Assembly: GCA_037447605.1 (NCBI GenBank)
Contig: CM074804.1
Coordinates: 6,923,193-6,987,192 of the forward strand
Length of the DNA: 64,000 bases
Direction of reading: 5' to 3'
DNA from: Zygnema circumcarinatum
Taxonomy: Eukaryota; Streptophyta; Zygnematophyceae; Zygnematales; Zygnemataceae
The position numbers were made by a program, and so were the translations under genes. Under the pieces are notes generated by a model. That model saw only the letters and a list, made by a program, of their open reading frames with translations, did not search any database and was not told where the DNA came from. Positions 30,185-43,700 of this stretch are shown here, in pieces. Numbering within the stretch: the first letter of the stretch is position 1; the number at the start of each line of letters is the position of its first letter.

Positions 30185-32635
30185 TCAAGACAAGCTCCAC
30201 AAATTATCCCATCCAGTGGCAGCAGCACCTCCTCCAGCAGGCCCGCCTGACGCTGAAGCAGAAACGGGGGGGAAAGGTGCCCCAGATGCACTTTTGGGAG
30301 CTGGAAGGCCCATTCTGCCCTTTCCAGCCTCCGCGGTGGGGGCCCCTGGGAGGCCGCCATGGCCGCCCTTCCGCGGCTGCCCTCCCTCCATGGCGCCGCC
30401 TGCCTTTGTACGCGACCTGATGCCAAAAAGCCGCAGCACGAATCGGAGAAGTTCGGCGTAGAGTGAACCGGAGCGGTCAAAGAGCTGCGCACAACCAATG
30501 GAGGGTTAGGCTCACCGAAGGACTGGACAGCCTGCAGGGGGCATGGAGGGGGTGGCAGTGGGAGGGGCACAAATATTGCTCATTCATGCGTTGCCTCTCC
30601 GGATAGGAAAATCAGCGTTGGGACGATGAGATCTCTGCTTCTTTCACAAATCCAACGTGTCAGGCCTAGTAAGTCTGCAACTGTAAAAGCTCATTTGACA
30701 CATCAGTCAGGAAATCTTCATTCTAGAAATAAAGATGGTTTATAGCTTTCCTCCGTTACTCAATACGTGATCTCTCCAGATTCTACTTTTTACAATTACG
30801 AGTATTTGTGCACAGTCACACTCATACTCAGTACGCACTCTGCAGAAGTGCGTTTAATGACATCCCATACTCAGCCATTTGTTGCAGCCAGCTGGGAGGG
30901 CCATAGGAGCTCACCTCTAACAATGCCGTGATGAAGAAGTGAAAGGCCGCCGTATTTTCATTCACAAGAACAGCTAGTCGCCCAAAAAAGTTCATCATTC
31001 CATGTAGCTGCAATAGCATCCACACAACAACATCCAGTCTAAGGATCCAATTGATAGGCGGAAAGCTGCGACTGCAGCAAGGAACTTGCCAATAAGCCTC
31101 ACTATTGACACCAAAAACTCATATGACTCCTGACAGATAAGTAATGGCCTCGATCAAATGCGCACTCCCAACAGGACAGCGGTCCCTTATCTCTAACAGG
31201 AAAGGATCCGAAATCTCAGTTAAAAGACATCACACTCAGTCGTTGGCACTGGAACATACGAATTGTACATAGCAAAAGAAAAAATAGCTTCAAGACTGCT
31301 ACCCGCAAACAATTGGCCCAACTTCTTAATACTTCTGCTGACCTGTGTCAAATCGATGGACAAGATCAAGCGTATATTTGTAAGAAGAAATAGTGACCTA
31401 GTACAAGAAGCTCTACTCCTAATAACCAATACACTATCTGCCGAACACAAAACTCACCACTCTAACCATCTTCTGCCACCAGCTGGGGGGCTGTGGCGGC
31501 ATCCCTCCATGAGCATCGTTGGGGTCGCCCATCATCCCAGGCTGTCCATACGGACCGCCCCCCATGGCCCCCATGCCTCCCATGCCTCCCATGCCTCCCA
31601 TGCCGCCCATGCCATAACTACCCATGCCTCCATAGCTCCCGTAACCACTCATCCCCCCTCCATATCCGCCTCCTCCGTAGCCGCCTCCATATCCCCCATA
31701 ACCTCTGTTGTACATGCTGCTTCCCGTTCCATAACTGCCATAGCTACTTCCATAGCCACCACCGTAACCACTCAACCTGCTACTGTATGGGCTCCCCATG
31801 CTTGAGCCATAGCTGGAGCCATAGCCTCCATAACTGCCGCCTACTCCAGCCATTCCACTCATGCCTGTACGGTTGTAAGGTGTGAGAGAATTATATGCCC
31901 CTGAAACGTACACTCAAAAGACACAAAAGTAGATAACGAGTTTCAGCCGAATTTACAGTTCAAAAGCAAAAACACACAGTCAACACTGTGGAACAAGAAC
32001 ACCTTAGCTTGCTCACTTTACTGGACATAGCTATCTACTACTTAGAAGCTACCATGTAAAAAATGGCATCTCAAACATTCATTTTGCCGCACGGTTAAAG
32101 CTATGATGTTTACAGCAAAACAAGCTCCGTAAGGCACTGCTCTAAATTGCCGGAGGTTCATCACCACATTACCACACCCCCCAAAGTGCCATCCTTCTTA
32201 CAGCTTCTGTTATATCCCGTCCCTGGTTACACACTAGAGTAACCCCTGAAACTGAGACCAACTAGCTTTCTACAAAGTTCATACCAAACTCACACTTTCA
32301 ATTCTTTCAATTCTGAATTGGAACTGCAATAAGCAAAGTTTGTTTAGGGTAAAACCTAAATAGGATATAGGTCCAATGCTTTCAGGTCCCTAACTTCTCG
32401 TAAAAGTTTATTGTTTTACCAGCTGTGCTCCCGCCTCTCTCCCATGGCCGAGCTGGCAGATGTGCTCCAGCCCCACCTGCTGCTGCCGCCTCAGCTGCTG
32501 CTGCAGGATCGTCTCCTTCCGTTCCAGCAGCAGCAACAACATCAGCCGTGCTGGCGGATGGAGAAGAAGGAGCAAAAGGAAGACCACTTGATTGAGTCCC
32601 TCCCCCCCCCCTCTCCCAGGGCTTCGGGGGCCGGC
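30185..32635 (-). CDS. PEX13: peroxisomal docking protein PEX13 (N-terminal exon unresolved)
   Basis: A membrane component of the peroxisomal import pore that works with PEX14 to admit cargo carried by PEX5. Exons are 32635-32420, 31900-31458, 31007-30915 and 30484-30185, with agreeing phases (about 350 residues). The first has PPKPWER and a second RPWERG. The next is a YG/GYGG-rich region ending in MG repeats and PPSWW. The membrane part follows (NFFGRLAVLVNEN, FHFFITALLE, LFDRSGSLYAELLRF). A Gly/Ala/Pro tail ends the protein. There is no SH3 domain, as is usual in plants. The exon starting at 32635 follows a good acceptor (CCTCGTACAG) and needs an upstream exon of phase 1 that I could not find. 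An in-frame ATG at 32660 would give MCCSFPRTGRPPKP instead. A MAAASSAA ORF at 33311 is the wrong phase for a GT donor. Confidence 0.9.
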
Positions 32636-33650
32636 CTGTACGAGGAAAGGAGCAACACATGAGTTTAATCTACCTTGGGAGAGGCCGAAGTACAGGAGCA
32701 GTATTTAGTATATGTGGCAGTATGGAAGCGAGCCAGACGGCGGAACAAGACCAGGAAGAGGAACAGAGGCTTGCAGAAAGCGACAGCAAAAGTCTACCAA
32801 AGAATTTAGCTGAACACTTCAATTCCGAGAAACTTCAGTGGATCCCTGCTAATTGATTCCAGAGAGTATGATAAAATACGATAAAATAGAATGCCTAAAC
32901 ATCCCGAAGGGCAGAAGACAAGGACCTCCGTTTGGATAAAAACTGGAGACAAGTGAACACTTTTTCAAGAACTGCAGCGACCGAGTCATGGAGACGTTAG
33001 GCGTCGCCCATAGAGTACATGATGCAGGTGCAAGCTAGCCTTACAATTGAACAGGCAAAGCGATAAAGGAGGAAAGAAGGAAGGGAAAGTGGAAAGACTC
33101 ACTCATCCTGCCTGAAGAGCGTATACCACCAACACTTTACCGAGCAGCAGCAAATGAACGTCTCTCTCCACCAGTAACGAACAGCTTCCGCAGAAAAAAC
33201 CCTAAGGAATACCCTAAGACCCTCCCTTTCGTGCAGCAAAGATTATGCTTCCAGCGAGGCCGCCCCGACGTCGATATGCATCCCCTACGCCGCGGAGGAG
33301 GCAGCAGCCATGGCTAACAGCTCCACCTGTCCTCGCCCCGCCCTACCCATAGTGCAGCCCTAGCCCTAATTCCGTCAGCCCGCCCGTTCCGCGGAACGGC
33401 CGCTAGTTCGGCGTGACTAATTTCCCCCTCTCTGCCCAACCTCTCGGGCACCTCCAAAACATTTTTGACTGCTCTGCCCCTCCCTCCCTCTGCCCCGAAA
33501 AAGTCGTCTCACCGCCATTCGCTATCCACCACGTCAGACAATCCGGCCAATCGGTACGTGCCACGTCACACAAGGGGCTGACGTGCCCCCCCCCCCCCCA
33601 GCTTGCTCCCTCCCTCCCGTGGCAGGGCGAGCAGCGGCGCGGGTGGCACC
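32636..33650. promoter_or_regulatory. divergent region between PEX13 and the SET-domain gene
   Basis: The two genes point away from each other. The part nearest the SET gene has CCAATCGGTACGTGCCACG (about 33546), i.e. CCAAT, GTAC and ACGT boxes together, followed by a run of 14 C's. The missing first exon and 5' UTR of PEX13 should lie here; an ATG in good context (GCCATGGCT, minus strand) is at 33311. Confidence 0.5.
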
Positions 33651-36600
33651 ATGGCCCTGGCCATGGCCGTGGCCTGCGCGAGGGGCGGCGCGGAGAGGGA
33701 GCTGGAGCGGTGGCTGAGGGCGCAGGGCCTGGACCGGCGGGGACTGCGCGTGCAGCGCCTGGGGGGGGGAGAGGGGGAGGGGGAGTACGGTGCAGTGGCG
33801 GGGCCGGGGGGAGTCCGCAGAGGGGCTCTCGTAGTGAGCGTTCCGCGGAGCGCGTTCATGAATGCGGAGGTGCGCAGCTGCGGTCGGGCGGGCGGGGAGG
33901 CTTTTTGAATGGTGGGACAGATATGGAAGGGAGGGACAGAGATTTGTGCGGTTCGGAAGATGAAGTTTGGGTTATTTTGGGGGTTCTGTTGCTTTTTCTT
34001 GAAGTCGGTTTTTTCCCAATTCACTAGCCAACCCCCTAAACCCAAATTCTGGATCCGCACCTGGTGTAGACTCAACGTATTTGGGGCATTAAACTTACCT
34101 TTCTGAGAACAAGTCTATGAGATAGGCATGCAAGAGAAATTACGACTTTCACGGTTTTGCCTTGATTTCTTTATGGAGTAAAATTTTAAACTTATGAGTT
34201 TTCAAACTAGTCGACCATGGCAAACAATGGTTGACCAGTAGTGGATTTTCACAAGGCCAGCAGTTATATGACTTGCTCAACAATGGCGGGTACGAGAGGA
34301 GAGTTAAACAAACTTCAAGGAACGAGGATTCTTTTTTGTTTGTACACCAATTATATGCTTCAATTGTTTCTAAACTAAAATGCTACTTGGTTTCTGTATC
34401 TGATCGAAAATCCTGATCTCTTGACGACTTGTAAACCTCTACTGCCAAATCTCGTTTTTTTTTTTTTTTTTAGCGAAAGGACCTTCTTTTCAAATTCCTC
34501 TAGAAATAAGTAAACCTGAAGCAGCAGGTTCCATGTTCTCCTTCACCCTACGTCGAATCCCATGTTCGTGGCTGCATGTGGAAACGTGTACAATCGTTAC
34601 ATTTACTCCTCTAACAGATGATACCTTTCAGCTGTTTCATAGTACCCTCCTCTCATGTGTCCATTGATCTCCTGTGGCTGGCGAAGCAGACCGCTCTGAA
34701 CTGCGCCGTGGTGGGCCCTCTCATAAGGAGCCATAACCTCTCAGCGTGGCAGTCTCTCTGCCTGCACCTTTTGTGGGAGCGGAGACTTGGTCCTCTCAGC
34801 TTTTGGAGTCCCTACATTGACGCGCTTCCACCTCAACAAAACTCAGCGCTTTGGCACCCTCTGCTCTGGCCCGAGGTGAGGCACGCCCTACATTCCATGC
34901 AGATATTGGGCGATGTCTATTGCATAATAGGAAGTGGTACGAATCCTTCTGCGTTCCATCGCTGCATGTGTGTCTACATTGTTTGCTCTTTGACCTTCAT
35001 GGAAGTGGCTGATGAATGCGGCTGGCATGTTTGCTCTGTGGGTCGCATGTTGAACAGGAGCATGGGGCGAGTTGGCTGAAGGGGTCTCCAATGCTGATCG
35101 AGCTTGAGAGACGCATTGCTCACTGCAGGTGAGATGCCCGTTCGGCCCCTTTTGTATATGTGCTCTCGCCGCCGGTGAAACTTCTCCTACGGTTGCTTTC
35201 CACCTCCGTAACTGGACTTGCAACGGTATACAAGCTCTTCCTTTTTTCACATAATGACCGTGAGATGCTTCTGGCCGTTTTCCCGCAGGGCTGATACTGA
35301 ATCCCTGTTGTCCACCGGAATTAATGAACGTGTGCCACCTTGCCTTCCCTCACAAATGCCTGTAACGGAAAGCTCGGTGAAATGGGCGGCAGTGATGCTG
35401 CTGAGTCGAGCTTTTTCTCTCGACCTTGGATCAGATAATGCTGCGGTGAGCTCAAGGTGCGACTGGGCCTCAGCATCCCATGTTCCATTTTTTTTTTTTT
35501 TTTTCAAACTTGTCAGAAGAGATCAACTGGGTCAATTCCTTCGAGGTAAGGATCTTCTGAACATTTTATCACCTGCAGTTGTATCTGAATGCATGTTTCT
35601 TTCCTTCTCTTCCTTATTGTGATGCTGACTGTTTGTGCAGCTTGAAGGCGAGCGCAGCTTGACACTTGTTCCCTGGGCAGACATGCTCAACCACAGCAGC
35701 GAGGCAGGGGAGGAGTCATGTCTTGTCTACGATGCGGAAAGGAAGGAAGCGACGTTAAGGGCCTCTAATCCTTCTGCTTCCGGAGAGCAGGTCTTTGATT
35801 CGTACGGTCCTTGGCTATCTGCCAGCCAGCTCCTGCTCAGTTATGGTTTCGTGGATGAAGCCAATAAGAATTACAGTATTGACATTCCTGTAAGTCTGAA
35901 CAAGCTTTCGCCAGCTTGTTCGGTTGTTCTTTGTTCCCTTTTTTTTTCTTTTTACCTCTGCTACCACAAAAAATGACACCTCTGTCCTCCGTTGAACAGG
36001 CTGCTGTTCTAGGCCCCTCGAGAGGCCTATCCAATGCTGCTTTGCTGGAATCTGTGGGCCTTCCCATTGGTGTGTTGCTTCTATCCTCCTGCAAGTTGAC
36101 GTTTCTCGTGGTTGATGTTGAGGAGAGTGACGACGTTATGTGGAGTGGTTTGACAGAAGGAGCGGCGTTCTCTCTCACTCCACGGGGCGTGGACCGCTCC
36201 GTTCTCGCTTGGACCCGAGCGGCTTTGGCTTCTGAAGAAGAGCTCAGCCGGGCTGGTTGGCACGGCCGAGTAGGGAAGGATGACTACGAAGGAAAGGTGG
36301 ACAGGAACGGTGCGCGCTCAGCTATGGCTATGGCTCGCTTTGGGAGGCCTGTGAGCCTGCGGAATGAGAAGGAGGTGAGGAGCAGTCTGCAAAAAACTTG
36401 AGGTTTCTTTCAGATGGTAATGTAAGCCAGCCTGCACGTCCTTGTTGACCTGTTATATTTTGCAAGTTTTCAAGGATGCCTGAAATCAAATGGGCAGGAG
36501 GAAGCAGGTGCTCCAGCGCCTGCAATCAGCTGCCGTCAAATTGCTTGAAGGTTACTCTGCTCCCGAGGAAGGCAAGGCCGCGACCGAACAGTACAGGACG

Positions 36601-36990
36601 GGCACCGCAGAACAGGTGGGCGATCACTTTCCAGGGATGAAAATCTCTTTAAACTTGCAAGAGGGGAAGTTTGCAGGGAAGGCAAAGGGGTGTAATACAG
36701 ACTCCTTTGGTTCTCTTTGCAAGGCACTCGAATGAAGGCGCGCAGCATCAAACCGCTGCTCTGTTCGGCTGCTAGTGCAGGGGTGCTCTGAGGGCTGGCG
36801 TTTGTTGTTCCGTGTTTCAAATTGGTCCATGGAGGAGCTCATATAGACGGCAGACGTGTTGCAGGTGGCACCAAAATCGGTGAGGAGGGCTCTCCATGCG
36901 GAAAGGCTGTCGTTGGAGGGAGCCATTGCAAGTCTCAAAACTGCTTCTGATCGGCTGAACAAACTCCATCTACCTAGTCGCCGAAGCTAG
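33651..36990 (+). CDS. SET-domain protein lysine methyltransferase, Rubisco-LSMT/SETD type
   Basis: A methyltransferase of the class that includes plastid Rubisco large-subunit methyltransferase and SETD3/4; substrate unknown. Exons are 33651-33869, 34690-34875, 35058-35128, 35289-35445, 35641-35889, 36000-36374 (with an optional internal intron), 36508-36615 and 36865-36990. Phases agree and give 467 residues with the internal intron removed. The N-terminal split-SET part contains RRGALVVSVPRSAFMN. The insert domain follows (IRSHNLSAWQSLCLHLLWE). The catalytic C-SET holds WADMLNHSS near 224-230 and SYGPWLSASQLLLSYGFV near 259-275, with the usual NH and Tyr. The C-terminal helical substrate-binding domain ends in a short basic tail. 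No clear transit peptide. In exon 6, 36070-36156 can be removed as an 87-nt intron, restoring the family reading GLPIEGAAFSLTP, or kept in frame. Confidence 0.85.
36070..36156 (+). other. 87-nt in-frame, stop-free candidate intron (exitron-like)
   Basis: The donor G|GTGTG follows GLPI codons and the acceptor TTTGACAG precedes GAAGGAGCG. Its length is 29 codons with no stop in frame. Both spliced and retained forms keep the SET-gene frame. The spliced form matches the family better at this spot. Confidence 0.55.
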
Positions 36991-37754
36991 TTTTCAGACT
37001 CCACCAGTTCAGGTGCCGCTGTCAAACTGCTAGCCGTGATTGTGCTGGTGGACCTGAGGAGCTGTGCCGCAAATGTATGTCTGGGCAGACATCTGGGCGT
37101 CTGAGCGCCGGTTTCCCCCGGGGTCCGTTATTTTTCGTCAAATGCCAATTCCGTTACATTCGCTCAACATATGTGCTAGTTTCTTACCTTTTCATTCTGA
37201 GATATTGTGTTTTAACGAATCTGAGACGGACCAGTCTTGAAAGAGCCCTGAGGGCGCGCAAGGGCTTTCAGGGAACCGACGGAATTTGAGGAAAAAATGT
37301 GTAGATCCTCAACACAATCCAGGGAAAAGTTTGCTCCCACGGCATATTATAGCTTGCTACGGCAAAAAACGAAAAAAACCGAGGTCTCTTTGAATAAAAA
37401 AATGAAAAACGAAGACAGTAAGCAGGTTGGGTGATGTACTTCACTGCTTTGGCCGTCAGACAAATACAACAAGTCACAATAGTGTTCGTCAATTTATTTT
37501 TTTGAAACCTGGCCCACTTCTATAAACCAAATTCACATTTTAACTCCCACTACTTTACCTGCACAGAAATGGTACGCTTAGCCCCAGATCCCCGCTCCCG
37601 TATTTACAGCAAAGAATAAAGTTCCTTAGAAACCGCCACATGGAAACAAAATAAAATATCAACAAAAGAACGCATTAATGAGACTGTTCGAGCAAAATTG
37701 ACACCCTGCACGAAGCTGTCGGAGCTTACCACCAATCCGAATCCCTCGTGCTGT
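36991..37754. other. convergent intergenic region
   Basis: It lies between the 3' ends of the SET gene (plus) and the SANT gene (minus). AT-rich, no gene seen. Confidence 0.5.
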
Positions 37755-40700
37755 TTATCTCTTCTGCTTTCCTGGCTTCAATTTCCTTTCTGGGTTTCGA
37801 ATACCATCCGGCCCATCACCTCTCCGCTCAGCCAACAGGCTGACTGCCTTTGTCCACCCCATTTCCGACCTCTGCCATACTCTACGTGCTGCTGCCTTCC
37901 TTCGATTTTCCAAGACAGGTTCGATGCCGCCTACGGCTCCAATGTCCACTTGCGGTGACCGGCACCTGACACCTTCAAATGGGTGCACATGGAGCTCACA
38001 TTTTTGCTGCTCCAATTGCGTGCTCCAGCTCAGGCCATGGTCAAGGTCTTCCATCTCCAGCAGTGGTCTCTTCCAGCCCACCCGTTGGGCCGATTCCACC
38101 TTTTCTGGGCACCTTGGGCGTCTTCGAGGTGGCGACACTGCTGTAGCTACTACCTCGGACAGCTCCAACACGTCAATCTCCTCGACAGGTTCCCTTCCTC
38201 TGTATCGTTTCCTTGATTTCCTAGTTACATAATCTACACGCATTTCAACAGGTGCTCCAACACCCTCTCTTGGTTTCCTGGACCTTTCCAATAAGCTCCC
38301 TTTTGTCAAGCCTCCTGACCCCTTGTCTCTGTCAATAGCTTCCTGGCCGACATCAATCTTTCTACCCTTTTTGCTGAAACTGCCCTTCGGTCGCCCTCGC
38401 TTCTTTGGGCCCATTACTTGGAAGCCGCCAGTCTCAGCACCCTCAACCTTTTTTGGTTCTTTTACTGTTTCCTTGTGAGATTCCTTCGTCTCCTCCTTGG
38501 CCACTTGTCCGGAGCCCTTCACACGCCTTCCTCCCCACGTGAAACCCCGAGCACTGACTCGAACAAGCTTGCCGTTAAGCCACTTTGTAAATGGTCGTCC
38601 CCCAACTTTCGTTCTGCTACCTTTATCACCCAACTTCGCAGCCTTGGTTGCAGCTATCTGCTTCACTGCTCGCACCAGCTTCTGCACGGCGACCTGACCA
38701 TTCTTCGTGACAACTCTAGCATTATCATCATCTTCTGCTTCCTGCTGACGCTCCTTAATGAACTTCCCGCTATCCTCCATTGCTTGTCGTTCCCTGTCCT
38801 TAGCACCAAACGGACCTACCTGCAACCTATGCTCGTTGAACTGCCCCCCCTGCCGGCCCTTACCTGCTCTAAACCTCTTTCCAACACGTCCCTTACCTTC
38901 ACCCTTCCCACCCCACTTCAAGACTTTGTCCTCTTCTTCTGACCTCTGCTCCTCTGAAGTCCTCTCAATCTCTTTTCCCTCCTTCAACTGCTCCCCTGCT
39001 CCACGGATGCGCTTACTTTGCATCCACATGTCAACATCTTGCTTTCTCAATGGGCCATCACCAATAGCCAGCTCCTCCGTCCACTTTTGTTGCTTGCAGA
39101 CAAAGTCAGTGATAGATGCAGCCTTTCCCGCTTCCATTGAAACTAGAATGAGGGCCTCAAATGCCTCCGCTGGGCGCTCGGGCCTCTTCATCAAGTGCAC
39201 GCAGGCTCCTGCCTTTCTCATAGGCCCGTCTTTGTTCTCTGCTTCACGGTCCTTCTCCCTCACCAATACATGGTCTTTACGGGGCAAAGATGGAGACAAT
39301 GTCCTCCTTCGAGGCGCTTGAAGTTCCACCATCCATTCTATATCATTCCACGCCTGCCTTTCTTGCCCACTACTTGCGGGAGAGCGACCTACTATTTCAT
39401 TTACCTTTACATTCTGTACATGCGAACAAACACCCAAGTTGTCCGAGCTACGTCTGTTTCTAGATCTTCCAGATTCTTCGAGGGAAGTCGCTGTTGTGCC
39501 CCTCCCAGTAACCGCCATACAGCCCAAATTCTTATCCTTTATTCCCTCCCCTTGCGAGCTTCCAATTACACACGAATTTGCGTTCAAACCCTTCCTTTTC
39601 CAACCTCCTCCCCTCGACGTCCCTTCAATGGCCTGCTTTGCAGGTAACATATCTAAGGCAGCACAAGCGACAGACGTTTTATCTTCCTTCTCCTGTATTG
39701 ACCCATCACCTGTAGAAATCCCACATGGCAGTGGAGGGCTATGTCCTTTCTGGCCCTCCCTATCAGCATCTTTACCAACACTCACCTCATTTAACAACTC
39801 TTTCAAGGAAAAATCTACCCCACCTATTGCAGGCTCAAAGCCTGACTGAATGCCAGATTCTATCATACACTCATTGCTGTCGTAATTCACACCATTACGC
39901 AGCTCCCTTGAGGCCCAAATCCTATCAAACACCTGCATAATTCCTCCCTCCGTTCTTTCACCTTCAGTGCAACCTGAGCGCCTCATGAATGGTGACTTTT
40001 GGAGCATTCTACGCTTTTCCGCACGATCAGTCACGGCACAGCTTGGAACTTGGTCAACATTAAGGTTCTGGTGACTTGTAAAATGTGTAGGGTTCTCACC
40101 AGTTACTCCTGCGTGACACGAATTCTTTTCCTTAGCTGGCTGAACCCCCTCAATAGTGGAGGGTCTGTCGATATAGCCTTTACCTAATGCCTCCTCCACT
40201 GAAACCTTTGGCTTTCGCAAAACATTACCTTCTGCCGGCTCTTTGCCAAACTGTGAATCAAGCCCTTCTGGCAGAATGCCTTCAGGATTTAGAGATTCAG
40301 TAAATCCTTGCCCCTCATTCTCCTCCTTCCATCTGCTCTGGCTACTTTCCCTCTCCCCAGTCCTCCGCAGGTCGTAAGTGAGACTGTGAGATTCTGCAGG
40401 CCGGCTCAGCCGCAGAGCCCCCGCACTTCGCGAATGCAGAGTTCGACGCCGGTTCCTGCTTCGCTTACTCCGCTTCTCCATCCACGCCAAATCATTGCCT
40501 GCGTCCAATCCAGACTTTGCCGACATCTCCTTTGAATCCAGCACCGGTTTCACAACAGCGATTTTCAGCACACCTGTGTCAGTGGAGACTGTGCTATTTC
40601 TATGTTCGACTCTGCTGCGGTTGCTCTCAGGCACACAACTTTTGGCAAGATCACGCTGTGAATTTTCCCTGTCAGCTGCTTCGTCCCCCAGAGGAGACCT

Positions 40701-43700
40701 GCGCCGGGCCATTCTCTTCTTTGCTCCTTCAATCCCATGCTCACGATCCAGTAATCGCTCCGCATCCTCCATTCCACTATTCTCCGCTCCTCCGTCCTCA
40801 GTGCTTCCACTCTCACACCGTGAGCTTCCTGTTCTCTTGACAAACTTGGAGCTCCCAAATTCAGTGAGGATGTGGGTCGCTTTCTTGCGTTTTCTAATCA
40901 TGGGATGTGTCCTCTCTTGCCCCTGAAAAACCCCGCCCTCTCCATGACCTTTCGCCGTCTCCTTACTGACCTTACCCTCTAAATTTGCATCAAGGGACGC
41001 TTGTTCTCCAACAGGTAACAACGCATAAGTGCCGCCATGGATCCCTCCAACTAGAGCAAAAGGGTGCCCGGCAGCTCCTTCCTCCTTGGAAGGGGGAGCA
41101 ATGCAAACCGCTATAGGCAAGCAACCATCTTGGTTCACAGGCCTTTCATTCCGTTCGATGTCGTCTTCAGCGACAGGGCCTTCCCTCTGTGCGTCAAAAG
41201 TCATAATGGCTGTTCTGCCGGTCAGCTCATGATGTGATGTCTCGCTGCCACTTTCTGCACAAGGAGCAGAAGTATGTCTACCCAGAACTGGATGCCCTTC
41301 ATCAAAGGTGGGTTTTCCTGGGTCGCCCTGCCAATCTCGAAGAGTTGGCTGACGATGTATGTTCTTTACCCTGTATGGAACGGTGCCTTGCTTAGCTGAA
41401 AAGCTCAAGAGGCTATCAGAGAAAACCTCATCTTTCTGCTTGATCACCACTTGTCCCTCTTTCTGCTCATCGGCCAGATCCTGCACTTCGTTCGCAACCA
41501 TGACGGGGCCATTCCCTAAAAGAATTGTCTCCATATCCCTCGCTTCTCCTGCAGATTCCTCTCCCCCACTTTTGCAGGTTGCTTTATCTTTTCTGAAAAA
41601 TTTCGCCTCTGTCCTATCTCTTTTTCCGCTCCCAGTTCTCTTCCGTCCCAGGAGGTTACCCCGTTCACTCTCCTTCGTCATACACCCACCAGCCTTGTTG
41701 CTCCTTTCTCTCCTTTCCGCACTTTCATTCAGCTGCTTATTTGCGACATTATCCATCCCTTCCAAACAAGCTGGATTCTTTGCGACAAACTCTAGCACCA
41801 TGCTCAATGAGTCAAAAAAGTCTGACCCTTTTTCTGCCCCCCTCACCTGCCGAACACCGGGTGCGAAAAACAGCCCTCCCGCGCCTCTGTAGCTTGCCCT
41901 ATCCCATCTTTCCCAATTTTCCTGCTTTCCTTCCTTCTCTCCTCTTCCAACTGCTGGCCCTTCTCTGTTCCAACCATTAGCTTCGAGGCGAGGCCACACT
42001 GCCTCCCAGAAGAGGTCCTGTGCTCGAGCCTTACTGAGCCTACTCCCCCCCACAAGGACCGCAACCACCTCTGAAACGCTCAAGGCTCTGAGGGCAACGC
42101 CGGTCGGAATCTCTGCCGAAGCAACGGATGGGTTTGTGCCGCGCCCCGGGTCGCCACTTGCACTCGTCAGATCTCCCTTTCCAGAGCCAACTCCAATTCC
42201 TTCTGTCAAGGTTCGCGTTCCCACAAGGTCCCGGAGGGAAAGAATGAAAGCTTCAAAGTCGATCTCCCCGCTGTTGTACGCAGCAGATACCTGCACATGC
42301 AGCGGTTCATGTGCCTCACTCAAGCCTGCAAAACTTGCGGATAATTGAGTCCTGCCAGGAGCTAACTTGAGTTGCGCATAGGACAATGAAAGCAAGTAAC
42401 GTGATATCCCTCAGGCCACTTTTGAACGTGCATGACAGTACGCACTTGTGTCAAGCTGGGAAGTTGATGCGTTGGCAATTTTGCTGCCAGTCTGCGAAGC
42501 AGCTCCTTCTGTCGCCAGCCACATAGCAGTGCACTGCCATATAGAAATTCAAATGAATGCATGAGATGAACACTATCGAACATGTCTTTCCTGATTCAAA
42601 GCAGAAACCCTGTTGGAACCTTATTTCGTATCAGCTGAGACGAATTTAACCACACGTCATCAACAGACGAATGGATTCACATAAAGCGTGTACACAATTC
42701 CAAACAATTAATTCACATGTGAATGAAGGAATTCACATTCATCCTCTTTGTGTCTGAGTGTGTGCGTTTATCTGCATGCTTTAAAACCTGCTGTACACCA
42801 AGCCTCAAAACATAGCATTAGGTTATCCTTTTTATCTTGTAAACATCTAAAATTCCACTCGAATTCAGCATGTTGTTTTTGCTAGTTGTTCTTTGAAGGA
42901 AGGTAGGACTTGGCGTGCTATGTAATGAACTACAATTAGCTCCATTTAACTTGTTTCAGCAGAAAAAATGCCAATTGGCTGGTGCTAAAGTGACAAAAGT
43001 AAATTTATAAAGCCATTTCACATCAACTTTCTCCTTTCACTGGAACGAAACAACTTTATGCTAGATATAAGGATGTAAAAGAAATCTTTCTCCTGACCCG
43101 CATACTTCTGAGATCAAGTTTAGCTCTAGTCCCAAGGCATTTCCAAACAATGAATCAATAAATCACCCGAGGCTACACCATCGAAAATACACTTCACTAC
43201 TTCCTGTTCCTTATCCAGCTACTCGTCGCCTGTCGTAACTTCTCAACCGTGATTACGATTCTCACCAATTACAGCCATGGACATGTAGCTTCACACAAAC
43301 ATGGCGGAATAGTTCACCAATCAGTTTGAAAAGGCATATCATTTTGTGTGATCATGCAAAACGACCATAGAACTTGCAGAAATATCATGCAGCACAAGGT
43401 TGATGCTCACCTTCCACGGACATACTTCCGTGCTGTTGAGCGATTCGGTTTACCCGCTAACCATCTCGCTCTTGCTGGCGTGGCATAGAAATCGCCATAG
43501 TAAAAATGGATCATATCACCGATGATTTTGCTCTGTACAAACTTACAAATTGCTCGAAATTGTTTTCCAAACAGATACAATGCAAGTACAAATGCAGCCA
43601 TCTCCTCTGCCGTCCATGTGGCCTTTTGGATCCCAGGTGCAATGGCTCGATCCTCCGATAACCGCCACTTCATCAGGTCTGATGAAAACGGGTACTCCTC

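Noticed and set aside
31493-31885. 130-codon plus frame rich in Cys, His and Ser
   Set aside because: It is the complement of the GYGG repeat exon of PEX13.
33288-33311. MAAASSAA start as first exon of PEX13
   Set aside because: The only GT donor leaves phase 2, while the next exon needs phase 1; kept only as a note.
35518-35545. Possible extra exon in the SET gene (AAGAGATCAACTGG to TTCGAG)
   Set aside because: It has good splice ends, but the flanking exons already join in phase and the family has no residues here. It may be alternative, but is not needed.
38418-39321. Plus-strand frames of 174 and 187 codons
   Set aside because: Opposite strand of the SANT gene's last exon; Leu/Ser/Pro-rich shadows without domains.
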